In this document: positions 18,701 through 29,517 of the stretch, piece by piece | Numbering within the stretch: position 1 is the stretch's first letter | Layout: every line of letters starts with the position of its first letter | Assembly: GCA_963575745.1 (NCBI GenBank) | Contig: CAUYUJ010006302.1 | Coordinates: forward strand, 185,984-243,483 | Length of the DNA: 57,500 nucleotides | Direction of reading: 5' to 3' | From: Prorocentrum cordatum | Lineage: Eukaryota; Sar; Dinophyceae; Prorocentrales; Prorocentraceae | Notes under the pieces: model-generated | What the model was told of the DNA's origin: nothing | Databases searched by the model: none | The model's input: only the letters and a program-made list of their open reading frames with translations | Translations under genes and position numbers: made by a program

Positions 18701-19230
18701 TCTTGCCCTGAGATTCGGCGTGGCGAACAAAAATACAGGATCTGAGCGAAAGTAATGCCGAGAGCCCTGGGCCCCATCTTCCTGCGTCATTTCTTGAGCC
18801 GGATCGATCTGTGAGGGTCCCGGGGTTGGTTTTTGCGTGCGGAAGCGCCCGGCTCGAAGAACAATCGAGACGCCAGGAGCTCAGGGTGGACGCTCCCGAT
18901 CTCCCGAGCCGATCTCGCGGTCCGCGCCGATCTCGCGGTCCGATCGGCGCCCTCGCGGCCTCCCCGCTGGGCGCCCCGCCCCCGGCAGGCTCCGAGGGTC
19001 GGGGGGTGCCCCGGAGCGTCCCTCGGGGGAGGCCTCCAACGGGCACGCCTGTCGAAGCCCAGAGGGCCTCCAACGGGCCTCGAGGCGGAACGAGAAGCCA
19101 GGGGGACCTCGGGCCAGGGCCACCTTTGGACAGCCAATGGGCACCCGCTCAGGTCTGCGTGGCTCCGGGACCGGTTTTTCCTCCTGCAGGGTCGTTTTTT
19201 GATGGTCCCGAGGCCCAGGAAGTACCTCCT
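18701..19230. other. No gene seen
   Basis: GC-rich, open on several frames by composition. No motif found. Confidence 0.35.
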
Positions 19231-19521
19231 TGGGATGACCGTGGGGGGTTCTAAGTGGACAGGGGGGTTATAAGCGGATGCTCAGGTGGGTTATATCTGG
19301 CTCAACCCGGCTTACACGTGGGTTACACAATCCCCGAGTGGCTTAGGGGGGTTAGATAGCTCCGGTAAGTGGGCGGAGCCCACTTAGCTCGGATCGTTAA
19401 CCCCCGTAAGCTACTTGGGGCATTTGTAGCCCACTTACAAGCCAGGGTGGGCCAGATATAACCCACCTTGAGGTCCACGTGTAAACCCCCTATCCACTTA
19501 GAACCCCCCACGGTCCTCCCA
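19231..19521. mobile_element. Foldback element family B, copy 2
   Basis: About 291 bp with the same inverted arms as 2587-2868: TGGGATGACCGTGGGG at the left and CCCCCCACGGTCCTCCCA at the right. The central loop, TCCGGTAAGTGGGCGGAGC, is diverged from copy 1. Non-coding. Confidence 0.75.
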
Positions 19522-19599
19522 GCAGAGGCCGAAGATAACCCAAAAGCCTCCCGTCGTGATTTTCTCGCAGCGTGAGGAGGTCTGAGCCGCTCTCGCGAT

Positions 19600-19800
19600 C
19601 CGCTCCGGCCTCAGGCCTGCGTGGCCTCCCGCGCGGCGCGGGCGCGGTGGCGCCGCTGGCGGCCGGCCGCCGCGCCCGCCGCCGGCCCGCCCCCCTGCGC
19701 CGCCCGCCGCGGCGGGCGGCGCGGGGCCCCTGCTGAGGACCCCCGGCGGGCGGGGCCTCCCGCGGCCTCGCGGCGGCCTGTCCGAGGCGGGAGTTTACAC
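19600..19800. other. Extremely GC-rich segment, no gene seen
   Basis: GCC/GGC-rich with many CpG. The open frames on both strands are Ala/Arg/Gly/Pro-rich shadows of composition. Confidence 0.5.
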
Positions 19801-19830
19801 ATGACCACCGCCTGGAGTCGGTGTCGCGCC

Positions 19831-20023
19831 AACATATTCATACTACATGTGCGTCGCCCCCCCGGGGGGCGATGCGCGCACCGAGACATCTTATACTATA
19901 TGCGTCGTGGCGGGCGCTTTCTGGCAACACCAATCGGGGAACGGTATATTACACGATGAGTTTTCTATATGTTCGGGCCAGACGCGCGCCTCCAAGGAGG
20001 ACATATAGTATTAGTATGTCCCT
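19831..20023. mobile_element. TIR element family D, copy 2
   Basis: 193 bp, ends CAACATATTCATACTACATG and (inverted) GGACATACTAATACTATATG. Internal order matches copies 1 and 3. Confidence 0.7.
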
Positions 20024-20062
20024 GTGCGTCCCATGGAGGATCAATTTTCGGGTACCTCGGCA

Positions 20063-20122
20063 GGCGGTGGATATGGACATGTTCGGGCCCCCGGGGGCCG
20101 AACGATGTCCATATCCACCGCC
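20063..20122. repeat. 60-bp near-perfect palindrome
   Basis: The left arm, GGCGGTGGATATGGACAT then GTTCGGGCCCCC, is followed directly by its inverted complement ending ATGTCCATATCCACCGCC, with only one or two mismatches at the centre. A third GGCGGTGGATATGGATA lies at 20152. Starts 40 bases after a family D element. Confidence 0.85.
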
Positions 20123-20436
20123 CGCTGGGGCACCAGGACATCGGTTCCCAGGCGGTGGATATGGATAAATCCCTGCCTCGCATCCCGCGGCCCCGCGGCG
20201 GCCTGGGCGGCGGCGGCGGCGGCGGCCCGCAGCGGCGGCCCTTCGGCGGCGTCGTTGTCGTCGTTGTTGTCGTGAAGGTCGTTTTCTGGGACGTCTTCGT
20301 CGTCAACATTGTCGCCGCAGATCGTAGACGTGGCCATCTTCTTCGTCGTCGTCGTCGTCGTTTTTTTTATGTCGATCTCGACTTCGTGAACGTTTTTTGT
20401 CTTGTCGTTGTCGCAGGGGGAGGGGGAGAAGCAGGA

Positions 20437-20730
20437 GCAGAACAAGGAGGAGGAGGAGGCGGAGGAGGAGGAGGAGGAGGAGCAGAAGGAGGAGAAGGAG
20501 GAAGAGGAGGAGGAGAAGGAGGATCGGAGATGATGATAATGATGATGAGCAGGAGGAGCAGACGGATGATGATGATGCTGCTGATGATGATGATGATGAT
20601 GAGGATGAGGATGAGGATGAGGATGAGGCTGATGATGATGATGATGATGATGATGATGGTGAGGATGATAATGAGGATGAGGATGAGGATGATGATGCTG
20701 CTGCTGATGCTGCTGATGATGATGATGCTG

Positions 20731-20811
<81 letters not shown>

Positions 20812-20866
20812 CTGATGATGCGGTTGTTGGTGTTGATGATGATGAGGAGGAGGAGGAGGAGGAAGA
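20437..20866. repeat. GAG tract followed by GAT tract
   Basis: (GAG)n at about 20437-20525 and (GAT)n at about 20526-20866 with GAG and GCT interruptions. Long open frames (poly-Asp, poly-Met, poly-His, poly-Ser) in every frame are artefacts. Confidence 0.9.
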
Positions 20867-20879
20867 GGAGTAGGAGGGG

Positions 20880-21221
20880 AGATGTGGAGAAGGAGGGGGG
20901 AACATAATGAGGAGCAGGAGGACGAGGAGGGGAGAGACAAGGGAAAGGTTTGTGCACATCCTGGGGAAGGGGCGACGCTGACTCTGGTCGGCGGGCTGGC
21001 GTGCGAGCCCAACGTCCCTGGAGTCCCGCTCCTACTCCACCTCTCCACACCGCTCCTGTCTCTGCTGCTCTTCCTCCGCGTCCTCCTCGCGCTTCCCCAG
21101 GGTTCCTCCAGCTCCTCCTCCCTCTGGCCTTTCTGCCCTTGTTCCGAGGCGGGGCTAGGTCCATGACCGCAGACCACCGCCGGGGGGATCCTTCTTCGTG
21201 GACCTCGACGGGCAGTGGATC
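20880..21221. other. No gene seen
   Basis: Region between the GAT tract and the GATCGATA minisatellite. No repeats or motifs worth naming. Confidence 0.35.
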
Positions 21222-22910
21222 GGAGGTTGTGGGGTGAGATCGAAGTGAACTGGAGAGCCCCCCACCGGGCAAGCGGTCTCGGTTTCGTGCTCGTGTCGTG
21301 CGTGCGCGAGAGGCGAAGTTGCGTGGGCGGGCAGTGAGATCGATAGTGAGATCGATAGTGAGACCGATAGTGAGATCGAGGGTGTCCCGCGGTGTCCCGT
21401 GGTGTCCCGTGGTGTCCCGTGGTGTCCCGTTGAGTGAGATCGATAGTGAGATCGATTGAGTCAGATTTTGGTTCCCCCCCTCTTCCCCCCTCCCCAACCT
21501 CTTTATCACCCGACGGGTGGTCGTATAGGTATTGATATTGATACTGATATTGGCCATGGTATCGATAGTGGGATCGATGGTGAGATCGACAGTGACATCG
21601 AGACATGTATATACACAGACGTATTCTATGTGTATATATATAAAGGTGTGTAGTAGGAACGACCGTGAGATCGACAGATATAACTTTCGATACCGATCGA
21701 GCGAGATCGATAGTGATATCGACTGTGAGACCAATAGTGAGACCGATAGTGAGGTCGATATTGAGTTTGGCATATGTATCGGTGCGATCGATCTTGAGGT
21801 AGATAGTGAGATCGATAGTGATATCGATACTAATATCGATAGTGATATCGGTCGTGATACAGATAGTGAGACCAGTATTGAGGTCGATAGTGAGATCGAT
21901 TGACGTATCGATAGGGAGGGCGATCGTGCGATATATAGTAAGATCGATATTGAGATCGATAGAACGCTCGATAGTGGGATCGATCGTGAGATCGATAGTG
22001 ATATCGATAGTGAGGTCGACAGTGAGATCGATTGAGTGAGACGCTGGTTCCCTTCCCCCCGTCAGCCGAAGGGCGTTCTTATAGGTGTGGGATATTGTCG
22101 AGCCCTGTGGGCGGGTGGGCCACGCATCGGAGGTTGGGCGGTGAGATCGGAGTGAATCGGAGACCCCGCTTACCGGGAAATCGGTTTCGGTGTCGTGCGC
22201 GTGTCATGAGTGCGGGCGAGGCGAAGCTGCGTGGGCGGGCGAGAGGAGTGAACCCTCCTCTGGCCAGGGCGCCGCCTGGCCAAGTGACCGCCCCACCCAG
22301 GTTGTCCGGCGGTGGCCGGGGGTGTCCCGCCGTGGTGTACTCCCGCTGCCTTGTGGTGTCCCGTGGTGTCCCGTGGTGTCCCGTGGTGTTCCGATGGTGT
22401 TCCGACGGTGTCCTTGTGGTGTCCCACTGGTGTCCCGATGGTGTCCTTGTGGTGTCCCGATTGTGTCTTGGTGATGTCCCGATTGGTGTCCCGATGGTGT
22501 CCCGTGGTGTCCCGTAGTGTCCCGATTGGTGTCCCGATGCTGTTCCGATGATGTCCCGATGGTTTTCCGATGGTTGTCCTTGTGGTGTCCCGATGGTGTC
22601 CCGATGGTGTCCCGACTGGTGTCCCGATGTTGTCTTGGTGGTGTCCAAATGGTGTCTCGAGAGACTGCGTGGCCGATCGGGAGATCGATCGATCAGTACT
22701 GAGACTGACAGTGATGTCGACACACAAACACACATCGTGAGATCTACAGTGAGATCGGTAGTGAGATCGATAGACAAACCGATAGTGAGATCGATAGTGA
22801 GACCGATAGTGAGACCGATCAACGTATAGTGAGATCGATAGTGATGTCGATTGTGAGATCGATAAGGGTACCGATAGCGAGACCCATTGTGAGGCCGATC
22901 GTGAGTTCGA
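21222..22910. repeat. Alternating 12-bp GTGAGATCGATA and 9-12-bp GGTGTCCCG minisatellites
   Basis: Units GTGAGATCGATA dominate 21335-21375, 21430-21470, 21580-22040 and 22735-22910. Units TGGTGTCCCGAT dominate 21385-21432 and 22335-22660. A block of about 110 bp (GGAGGTTG...GTGGGCGGGC) precedes each, at 21222-21336 and 22127-22240. The whole assembly therefore looks like a duplicated composite unit. GATC sites are unusually dense. Confidence 0.75.
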
Positions 22911-23042
22911 TACACAACAAGTGGAGGGACGGACCACAATGGTGTCCCGATGTTGGCATTTTTTTGTCCCAGGGGTGTCCAGATGGTGTCCCATTGCAGC
23001 TATCATCAGTTGGTCCCCCCCACAAGATTGAGGAGGGAAAAA

Positions 23043-23168
23043 ACACAGACACAAATAATCGTCGATCCCCCAGAAAATATGGGAAGTGGGGGGGGAAGGC
23101 AAAAACCCAGAAAATATGAGAACATATGGGGACTATTTTTATTTGCGTGTATTTATTTGTGTGTTCTG
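23043..23168. mobile_element. TIR element family F, copy 1
   Basis: Starts ACACAGACACAAATAATCGT and ends ATTTATTTGTGTGTTCTG, an imperfect inverted repeat. Shares ATCGTCGAT and AAAATATG blocks with 26327-26464. Confidence 0.5.
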
Positions 23169-23342
23169 GGGCCCCTTTGAGGATTCTCATCGCCTGGAGG
23201 GTGGTCGTGTAGGCTTCCACTGGCGTTGCCAGCCGCCGTTCCAGAAGGTCAATGCCCCGTGCGGTGGTTCAGGATCACTCCCCGCTTCCGTTGGGCCCTT
23301 CTCCCACTGCCTTCCCCTCGTCCTCCTGCTCCACTCGCTCCT

Positions 23343-23407
23343 CCTTCTCCATCATCGCCACCATCACCGTCACAATCACCATCACCATCACCATCACCAT
23401 CACCATC

Positions 23408-23439
<32 letters not shown>

Positions 23440-23502
23440 CATCATCAGTATCATCACCATCATCAGCATCATCATCAGCATCATCATCATCAGTATCATC
23501 AC

Positions 23503-23545
<43 letters not shown>

Positions 23546-23652
23546 GTCAGTATCATCATCATCAGCATCATCATCAACATCATCATCATCATCATCATCA
23601 TCATCCATCATCCATCATCCATCATCCATCATCCATCATCCATCATCATCAA

Positions 23653-23713
<61 letters not shown>
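23343..23713. repeat. CAT/ATC microsatellite
   Basis: (CAT)n with CAC, CAG and CAA interruptions and a run of CATCCAT at about 23605-23645. Compositional open frames only. Confidence 0.9.
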
Positions 23714-23715
<2 letters not shown>

Positions 23716-23859
23716 ACGCTACCGGGGACGAGGCCGGAAGCGTATGATCGGCGTCACAATTACCATCACCATCGGAGGCCCAACACCATCACAAGCACCA
23801 TCACCGTCACAATCACCATCACCATCATCCCCATCCTCGGTGTCACCACCGCTGTCACC

Positions 23860-24180
23860 GCCGCGGCCTCCGCAGTCGCCGTCGGTCGCCGCCGCCGCCG
23901 CTCGCCGCCGCCGCCAGGCCCTCCGCCTCCTGGGGCCAGCCGGCGGCGGCAGCGGCCGCTCGGCCCGCGGCCGCCGCGGGGGGCCCCGGCGGCGGCGGGG
24001 CGCCGGGGCGGCCCAGGCGGGGGCACTGCCGGGAGGAGGACGGCGGCGGCCACGGTGACGGCGGCGAGGGCGGCGGCAGCGACGGCGAGGACGACGGCGA
24101 GGGTGGCGGCGACGGCGGCGAGGACGGCGGCGGTGGCGGCGACGACAGGAAGGGTGACGGCGGCGCCGTGGCCCTCGTCG
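23860..24180. repeat. GCC/GGC-rich degenerate trinucleotide region
   Basis: GCC on the left half and GGC/GAC on the right, about 320 bases. No gene supported. Confidence 0.6.
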
Positions 24181-24960
24181 TCGCCGTCCTCGCCCCGACG
24201 GGGAGGGAGTCGAAGGGCATTTCCCGCTTCCGTGCCTTCCTTTTTCAAGGGTCGAATGTGTTCCTTCTTTCTTCCTCTTCAGAGGGGGCAGGCGGAAGGC
24301 CAATCTACGTGCGACTCCGTCCTATTTCATGTTTCTCATTGCCCACTGCGATCTGGGCTTGTGGCGCGACGATGAGCTTCGGCGACTGGCTCTTCCTCAG
24401 CCTGTCTCTTGGAGCTCTGTTCCGGGCCCCGTGGTGTGGTAAAGAGGCGGCTGTGGGACAATCAACGTTGAGCTGGATTAAGCCGTTCGTGGGAATGCTT
24501 CCCCAGATCCAGGCCGAGGGTGGCCGATTTTCTCCTGAATGGTGTTCTTCTGCGTATAGACCATTCTCTCTCCTGTGTTTTTGTTGTCTTGTTCTGTTTC
24601 GATATTGCGGAGGCCTTACGGCCCGTGCCGCCGACCCTGGAAGCGGGAGCTCCACCAGGACCCCCGCTGCCCGCCGGCAACCCCTCCTTGGGACCCGCCA
24701 GGGCAACCCGGCGGGGCGGCATGCTGACCCGCACCCCCACCCCCTGGCAGGGAGAGTAGAAAGCGAAGGGGCTCCCCTTTGGACTTCTCACCAGCCTCGA
24801 GCTTATCCCTATCCCTGCGATTGACACGCCAGAAGGCGATGACAATCTTAGGGCCGCACCCTCCGAAACTGAGGGAATCCCTAAGATCGCCATCGTGATG
24901 AGGCGATGTTGAACATAGGGATTCAGGCTGGTAAACTTCGCAAACACGTTGCTTTTCCTT
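24181..24960. other. No gene seen; one 18-bp-stem hairpin
   Basis: At 24836-24853 GCGATGACAATCTTAGGG is followed 25 bases later (24879-24896) by its near inverted complement CCCTAAGATCGCCATCGT, three mismatches. No other feature is supported. Confidence 0.5.
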
Positions 24961-24977
24961 GTTCCTCAAATTTCGTG

Positions 24978-25002
24978 GGACTGACGACGACACCGACGAC
25001 GA

Positions 25003-25046
<44 letters not shown>

Positions 25047-25125
25047 CAAACGACGACGATGACGGCGACGATGACGACGGCGACGACGACGACGAAGAGA
25101 CCGCCGCCGACGACGATGACGACGA

Positions 25126-25160
<35 letters not shown>
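24978..25160. repeat. GAC/GCC microsatellite
   Basis: (GAC)n with GCC and GAT interruptions. Confidence 0.9.
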
Positions 25161-25409
25161 TCTTCTACACGCCGAGGCGTCGTCGGAGTTTTTGCTCAAG
25201 TGTTGTTCTTGCTGCATCGTTGACCTCATTTCAGCATCGTCCATGTGACCCCGTGGATCAGCAGGGCGCCCTCGCCCCAGCGCGGGCCCCGTCTCTCGAC
25301 CGGAGTGCTTCCTCGTCGTTGCCTCCCCCCGTTCCCCTCCTCCGCCTTCCCTGGTCCTCCAGCTCCTCCCGCTCCTGACACCCCTCCTGTTCCTGATGTT
25401 GCGGCTGTT

Positions 25410-25510
25410 CCTCCTCCTCCTCCTCCTCCTCCTCCTCCTCCACCTCCTCTTCCTCATCCTTCCCCTTCCTCCTCCTCCTCCTGCTCATTTTCTTGCTCAT
25501 CCTCCTGCTC
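25410..25510. repeat. CTC microsatellite
   Basis: (CTC)n with CTT and CAT interruptions. Confidence 0.85.
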
Positions 25511-25519
25511 TTCCTCCAC

Positions 25520-26320
25520 TGTACGTAGCTCACCTTTCTGCTTGCGCATGACGCGATCGGTCAGTTTGGGGCCCCCACACCCGTCGGCGAATATAGAAAA
25601 TCAGCGCAATCGGACGGGATGGATGGGAGGGGTATAATGTCAGGTATGGCGCTAGCGCGCCTAGCTTGCCCTCCCCCTCTCTCTCTCTTTCCTCCCCTCC
25701 CTGCCAAAGCACTGCCACACCGGCATCGGCCGCGACGGCCTGACGACTTCTGTCCGCTGTCCGACAGCGCGCAGGTGTCATGAACCTGGGAATTTGGACG
25801 GAATTTGCTTGCAATGCAACATTTTGGAGGAACTTTTGCGTCGGTGGCTAGGCAGAGGTCGTCTGCGCTGGCGGAAGAAGCTGACTGAACGGGGGCACCG
25901 TTGTAGCGCAGTGGTCAGAATGCAAGAGGGGGAGGAGGGACGGAGCGGGCGGCCGCGGGAATGGGGGACAAAGCGAGGGCCGAGGGGGGACGTGTGAACG
26001 GAGATTAACGACCGATGAGTCGAACCCACCGTGTGGTCCGCAGGCAGAGGACGATGCGGAGAAAAGATGGAGATCTTTTATCCTCGCGCTCGTCGGAGAG
26101 CGGACGCTGGAGTATCAGATATGATACTCAAGATGCCCAGTACCAGAGCCGAGGGGATAGCAGGAAAGATCGATACAAAGAGGAGACGGGCGGTCTTCAC
26201 ACACAGGACGGGTCACTCCCTGAGTGAGCTGGCGCGGCCAGCCCCGCCGGCGGGGACTGAGGCGGCTGCTGCGCCGGGGTTCAGCGGCGGCGCTCTGTGG
26301 AGGAACGTTCAGGAGGGGGA
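25520..26320. other. No gene seen
   Basis: 800 bases without repeat structure or motif. A tRNA box-A-like string, TAGCGCAGTGG, at about 25905 has no matching B box (see rejected items). Confidence 0.35.
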
Positions 26321-26326
26321 AGGAAT

Positions 26327-26464
26327 ACACAGACACAATGCATCGTCGACTCCAAGGAACCTATGGGAAAATATGTGGACACTGGGGGGGGGGAAGACGA
26401 ACACCCACAGAATAGGGACAGCTGTGGGGAATTCTGGGCTCTGTGTCTGTTTGTTTGTGTCTGT
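26327..26464. mobile_element. TIR element family F, copy 2
   Basis: Begins ACACAGACACAATGCATCGT and ends TTTGTTTGTGTCTGT, its inverted complement. 138 bp, 13 bases from the following family D element. Copy 1 is at 23043. Confidence 0.55.
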
Positions 26465-26477
26465 TCGGCGTCCCCCC

Positions 26478-26670
26478 AACATACTTATAGTATGTGTTCG
26501 TCGCCCCCCCAGGGGCGACGCGCGAACCGAGAAATCTTATAGTATATGCGTCGTGGCGGGCGCTTTCTGGCCACACCGCTCGAGAAACGGTATACTACAA
26601 GATGGGTATACTATATGTTCGGGTCGGACGCGCGCCTCCAAGGCGGACACATAGTATTAGTAGGTCTCTG
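26478..26670. mobile_element. TIR element family D, copy 3
   Basis: 193 bp, same organisation as copies 1 and 2. Left end CAACATACTTATAGTATGTG; right end slightly diverged (TAGTATTAGTAGGTCTCTG). Confidence 0.7.
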
Positions 26671-26679
26671 TGCATCCCA

Positions 26680-27173
26680 TCTGTGGGCCCCTTCGAACGT
26701 GCAGTCCGCGCGTCTTCACGGGACCGGCGGCAGCGCTCCGGCAGAGCCGCCAGGCCGGCCTCTCCCCGCACGCGGAGCGCCGCTCGGGAGGCCTCGGGGC
26801 CCTTCCCTTTCCGCGTTCCCGAGCGTGGTTTGTTTGCTGCCGTTGGCGTGTTTTTTATTTTTTTGTTTTTTTGGTATGTGTTTATTTGATATATATATAT
26901 ATATATATATATACACGTTTTTTTTGTTTTTTTTTTTTTGTTTTTCACTGCGTTGGTCCCTCTGGACCTCTCCACGCCCTCCTCCAGGACCAGGCCCTCG
27001 TCCCTGGGCCCGAGGGCCCGCAGCAGACCCCTGGGCCAGGGCTCGGCCCAAACGGTGTTTGGGTGATTTCGTGGGCCGTTTTCGTCTCGGCTTCGTTTTG
27101 CAGCAGAGGCTGCTTGAAGGCACAGCGTGGAAGAACGAACAGATAACAAAAACGACAAGGACTGTCCTGGTTC
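26680..27173. other. No gene seen; TA tract inside
   Basis: Contains a TA tract at 26891-26912 and T-rich flanks. Nothing coding is supported. Confidence 0.4.
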
Positions 27174-27332
27174 GAGTCGGGCCTGTCCCTCTACAGGAGG
27201 AATTTTCCAAAATAGTTAAAAAATTGTCAACGCACGATTTTTCTACCGTTTTTGAGCATTTGTGGGTCATGTTTTGGGTATCTTTAATTTTTCGCCCAAA
27301 ATCCGCCTGTAGGGGGACACGCCCGACGTAAG
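27174..27332. mobile_element. TIR element family A, copy 2
   Basis: 159 bp: left GAGTCGGGCCTGTCCC then CTCTACAGG, right CTGTAGGGGGACACGCCCGA then CGTAAG. Interior is T-rich and shares AAATCCGCCTGTAGG with the other copies. Confidence 0.75.
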
Positions 27333-27678
27333 TCCATGTCGATCCCTGCCCTGGACTCCTTAGGCCTCCTAGATGGGGTCGTAGTAGATGGGGTCGGAGG
27401 ATCGGTCCTCTGGCCCCATCTGCTCGGACCTATCTGGGAGGCCTCTATTCGGGTATAGCCAGGACCCCGGTTAAGGGGAGCCGGTTAGCGATTGGTCCCC
27501 GAAGCCCAAAATATGGATTGGAATCACTAAACCAGGTCTGCCGTAGCTGATTCTTGCCGGGTTACGCCAATTCGGGTTCGTGGAATGGGAGGGGGGGGCC
27601 CCCTCTGGTACACATCACTAAACCAGGTCCCATTAAACCCAGTTCCGCCAACGCCCAATCTATGGGCCGCGCCCATGT
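27333..27678. other. No gene seen
   Basis: Contains the phrase ATCACTAAACCAGGTC twice (about 27524 and 27616). Nothing else recognised. Confidence 0.35.
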
Positions 27679-27807
27679 CAAGAAACACCCTGCTTGTCTC
27701 CAGGGGGCCGTGGGTTTCTTGGGTTTCGCTGGTTTTGCTGTGCAAGGCGCGACGTTCCCACGCCAAACATCAATGGACTTCCTGGGGTCTCAGGGTTGGA
27801 TTTCTTG
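27679..27807. mobile_element. TIR element family H, copy 2 (129 bp)
   Basis: Begins CAAGAAACACCCTG and ends CAGGGTTGGATTTCTTG. Same length as copy 1 at 5832. Confidence 0.7.
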
Positions 27808-27849
27808 TGGAAAGTTCTTTGCGGGCTGACCTCCACTGCTCGGGCCCAT

Positions 27850-28162
27850 CTCCTCCTCTTCTCGGACCCATCTCCTCCTCCCCGTCTGCTCGGACCCATC
27901 TCCTCCTCTTCCTCCTCCTCCTCCTGCTCCTCCTCCTCCTCCTCCTCCTCCTCCTCCGCCTCCTCCTCCTCCTCCCCCTCCCCCTCCTCCTCCTCCTCCT
28001 CCTCCGCCTCCCCTCCCCTCCTCCTCTCCTCCTCCTCCTCCCCTCCTCCTCCTCCTCCCTCCTCCTCCTCCCTCCCTCTCCTCCTCCTCCTCCTCCTCCT
28101 CTCCTCCTCCTCCTCCTCCTCCTCCTCCTCCTCCTCCTCCTCCCCCTCCCCCTCCTCCTTCT
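27850..28162. repeat. CTC microsatellite
   Basis: More than 300 bases of (CTC)n with CCC, GCC and TCC interruptions. It produces spurious poly-Leu, poly-Ser, poly-Glu, poly-Arg and poly-Gly frames. Confidence 0.9.
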
Positions 28163-28348
28163 CCGGGAGGCCCCTGTGGGCCTCGCTTGCGAGGCGCCCC
28201 GGCCAGACCATCCCGCGGGGGGCACGCCGCCGTGGCGGCCGCACTGCCAGGGGCCTCCTCCGGGAGGAGGCCCGGGAGAGGGCCCGCAGCGCGCTGCGCG
28301 CCTCGAGCGGCGCGGACCCTCGATGCTCCAGGGCTTCTGGGCCTCCCC

Positions 28349-28595
28349 TTAAGTCGGGCGTGTCCCTCTACAGTTTTGTTTGACAACCAATATATCTTTA
28401 TATACATACAAACACACATATATATATCTATATATATGTATATGTATATATCTATACATATATATATGTATGTATACTTCAGCACTGAAGTCAGGGGAAT
28501 ATGTTTCTATATTTGGTGGACTATTCTGGGATACTTCTTGCCTTGTTTGTTTTTTTTGTTTTTCGGCCCAAATCCGCCTGCTGGGGGACATCCCC
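28349..28595. mobile_element. TIR element family A, copy 3, with AT-rich expansion
   Basis: Left end TTAAGTCGGGCGTGTCCC then TCTACAG. The right end AAATCCGCCTGCTGGGGGAC then ATCCC is eroded. The interior is enlarged by an AT/ACATA-rich stretch at 28385-28480. The next family A left end begins immediately after. Confidence 0.6.
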
Positions 28596-28973
28596 TTAGG
28601 TTGGGCGTGTCCCTCTACAGGAGTTGCCTTTTTGAGCCTTAAGAGGTCGCCCCCGCGCCAGGCGATCTCCGTCTGCCCACGGTCGGTCTAGGCACGGAGG
28701 TTGCCAGGCCTAGTGTTCCTTGAAGGAGCAGAAACCCAGGTGCGAGCGAGTTTTGTTTCTCACCAGGCTCTGCGGTACCAGCATGAGTCTGTTGTTAACA
28801 AGTCGGTGCTGATGCAGTATGAATGAATGTTTGAAAAATATAAAAGCACAAAAGTCAGGGGACGATGCTTCTATAATTGGTGGATCATTTTTGGATATTT
28901 CTTGGCTTGTTTGTTGCTGTTTTCATTTTGTTTCGGCTCAAATCCGCCTGTAGGGGGACATGCCCGACCTAAG
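28596..28973. mobile_element. TIR element family A, copy 4, with internal insertion
   Basis: Left end TTAGGTTGGGCGTGTCCC then TCTACAGG; right end CTGTAGGGGGACATGCCCG then ACCTAAG. About 215 extra bases (28625-28840) sit inside relative to copies 1 and 2. Confidence 0.6.
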
Positions 28974-28998
28974 CCTCCCCTGGTCGGTGCGGTCCCTC

Positions 28999-29395
28999 TC
29001 AAGCAGTGGCGGAGCGTCCTGGCTCGCCTATAGGCCCCCAGCGCAGAGCCTGTTTTGTGGTCTGCACAGAACGTTCTTAGAACATTTCTGGCCGAAGTTG
29101 TCTTGGTTTTACACGTTGGGCTTCTGTTCAAAGAACAGTTTTTTGGTTTTAAGAACATCTTGCAATGGCCTCCGGCCAGTGCCGCCGATCCGGGGGGCTC
29201 CGGATTCGGTGATCTTGGAGTCGTCGGGGACGCTGTTTGGGAGGGAGGGTGCTCTTGGAGTCGTGGGGGAGGCTTTTTGTCGCTGACGTGCCCTCTGGGG
29301 GGGTGCCTGGAGGGGTCTTTAGAACATATTTCGGGTGCTAGGAACATATCGTGGTAGGCCTACAGGACTGCCAGCGCGGTCGGTCCCTGCTCAGC
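28999..29395. repeat. Dispersed repeat family E, copy 1, with nested insertion
   Basis: Left block TCAAGCAGTGGCGGAGCGTC; middle block GTTCTTAGAACATTTCTGGC; right block ATCGTGGTAGGCC through CGGTCGGTCCCTGCTCA. Compared with copy 2 (30829), about 150 unrelated bases (29163-29313) interrupt the right half. The two ends are weakly complementary. Confidence 0.55.
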
Positions 29396-29517
29396 CCCCG
29401 TCACGCTAGGCCCGCGGCCGCCTGGAGCAAGCCGGCGGCGGCGGCCATGCTGCCCGCGGCGGCGCCGCCGCCCGCCTGCGGCCCCGGCGGCGCGGCCGCG
29501 AGCTCGGGGCGAGTGGG

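Noticed and set aside
20397-20959. Long poly-Asp, poly-Met, poly-Ser and poly-His open frames over GAT and GAG tracts
   Set aside because: All six frames are open because the tract is a trinucleotide repeat. No start context or domain supports a gene. The same holds at 23226-24375, 27585-28485, 31038-32483 and 36621-37848.
23719-24303. Arg-rich minus-strand frame over the GCC/GGC region
   Set aside because: Compositional; opposite strand and other frames are equally open.
25886-26030. Possible tRNA (box A TAGCGCAGTGG at about 25905)
   Set aside because: No B box GGTTCRANNCC at suitable distance and no cloverleaf; nearby GTCGAACCC is in the wrong form.
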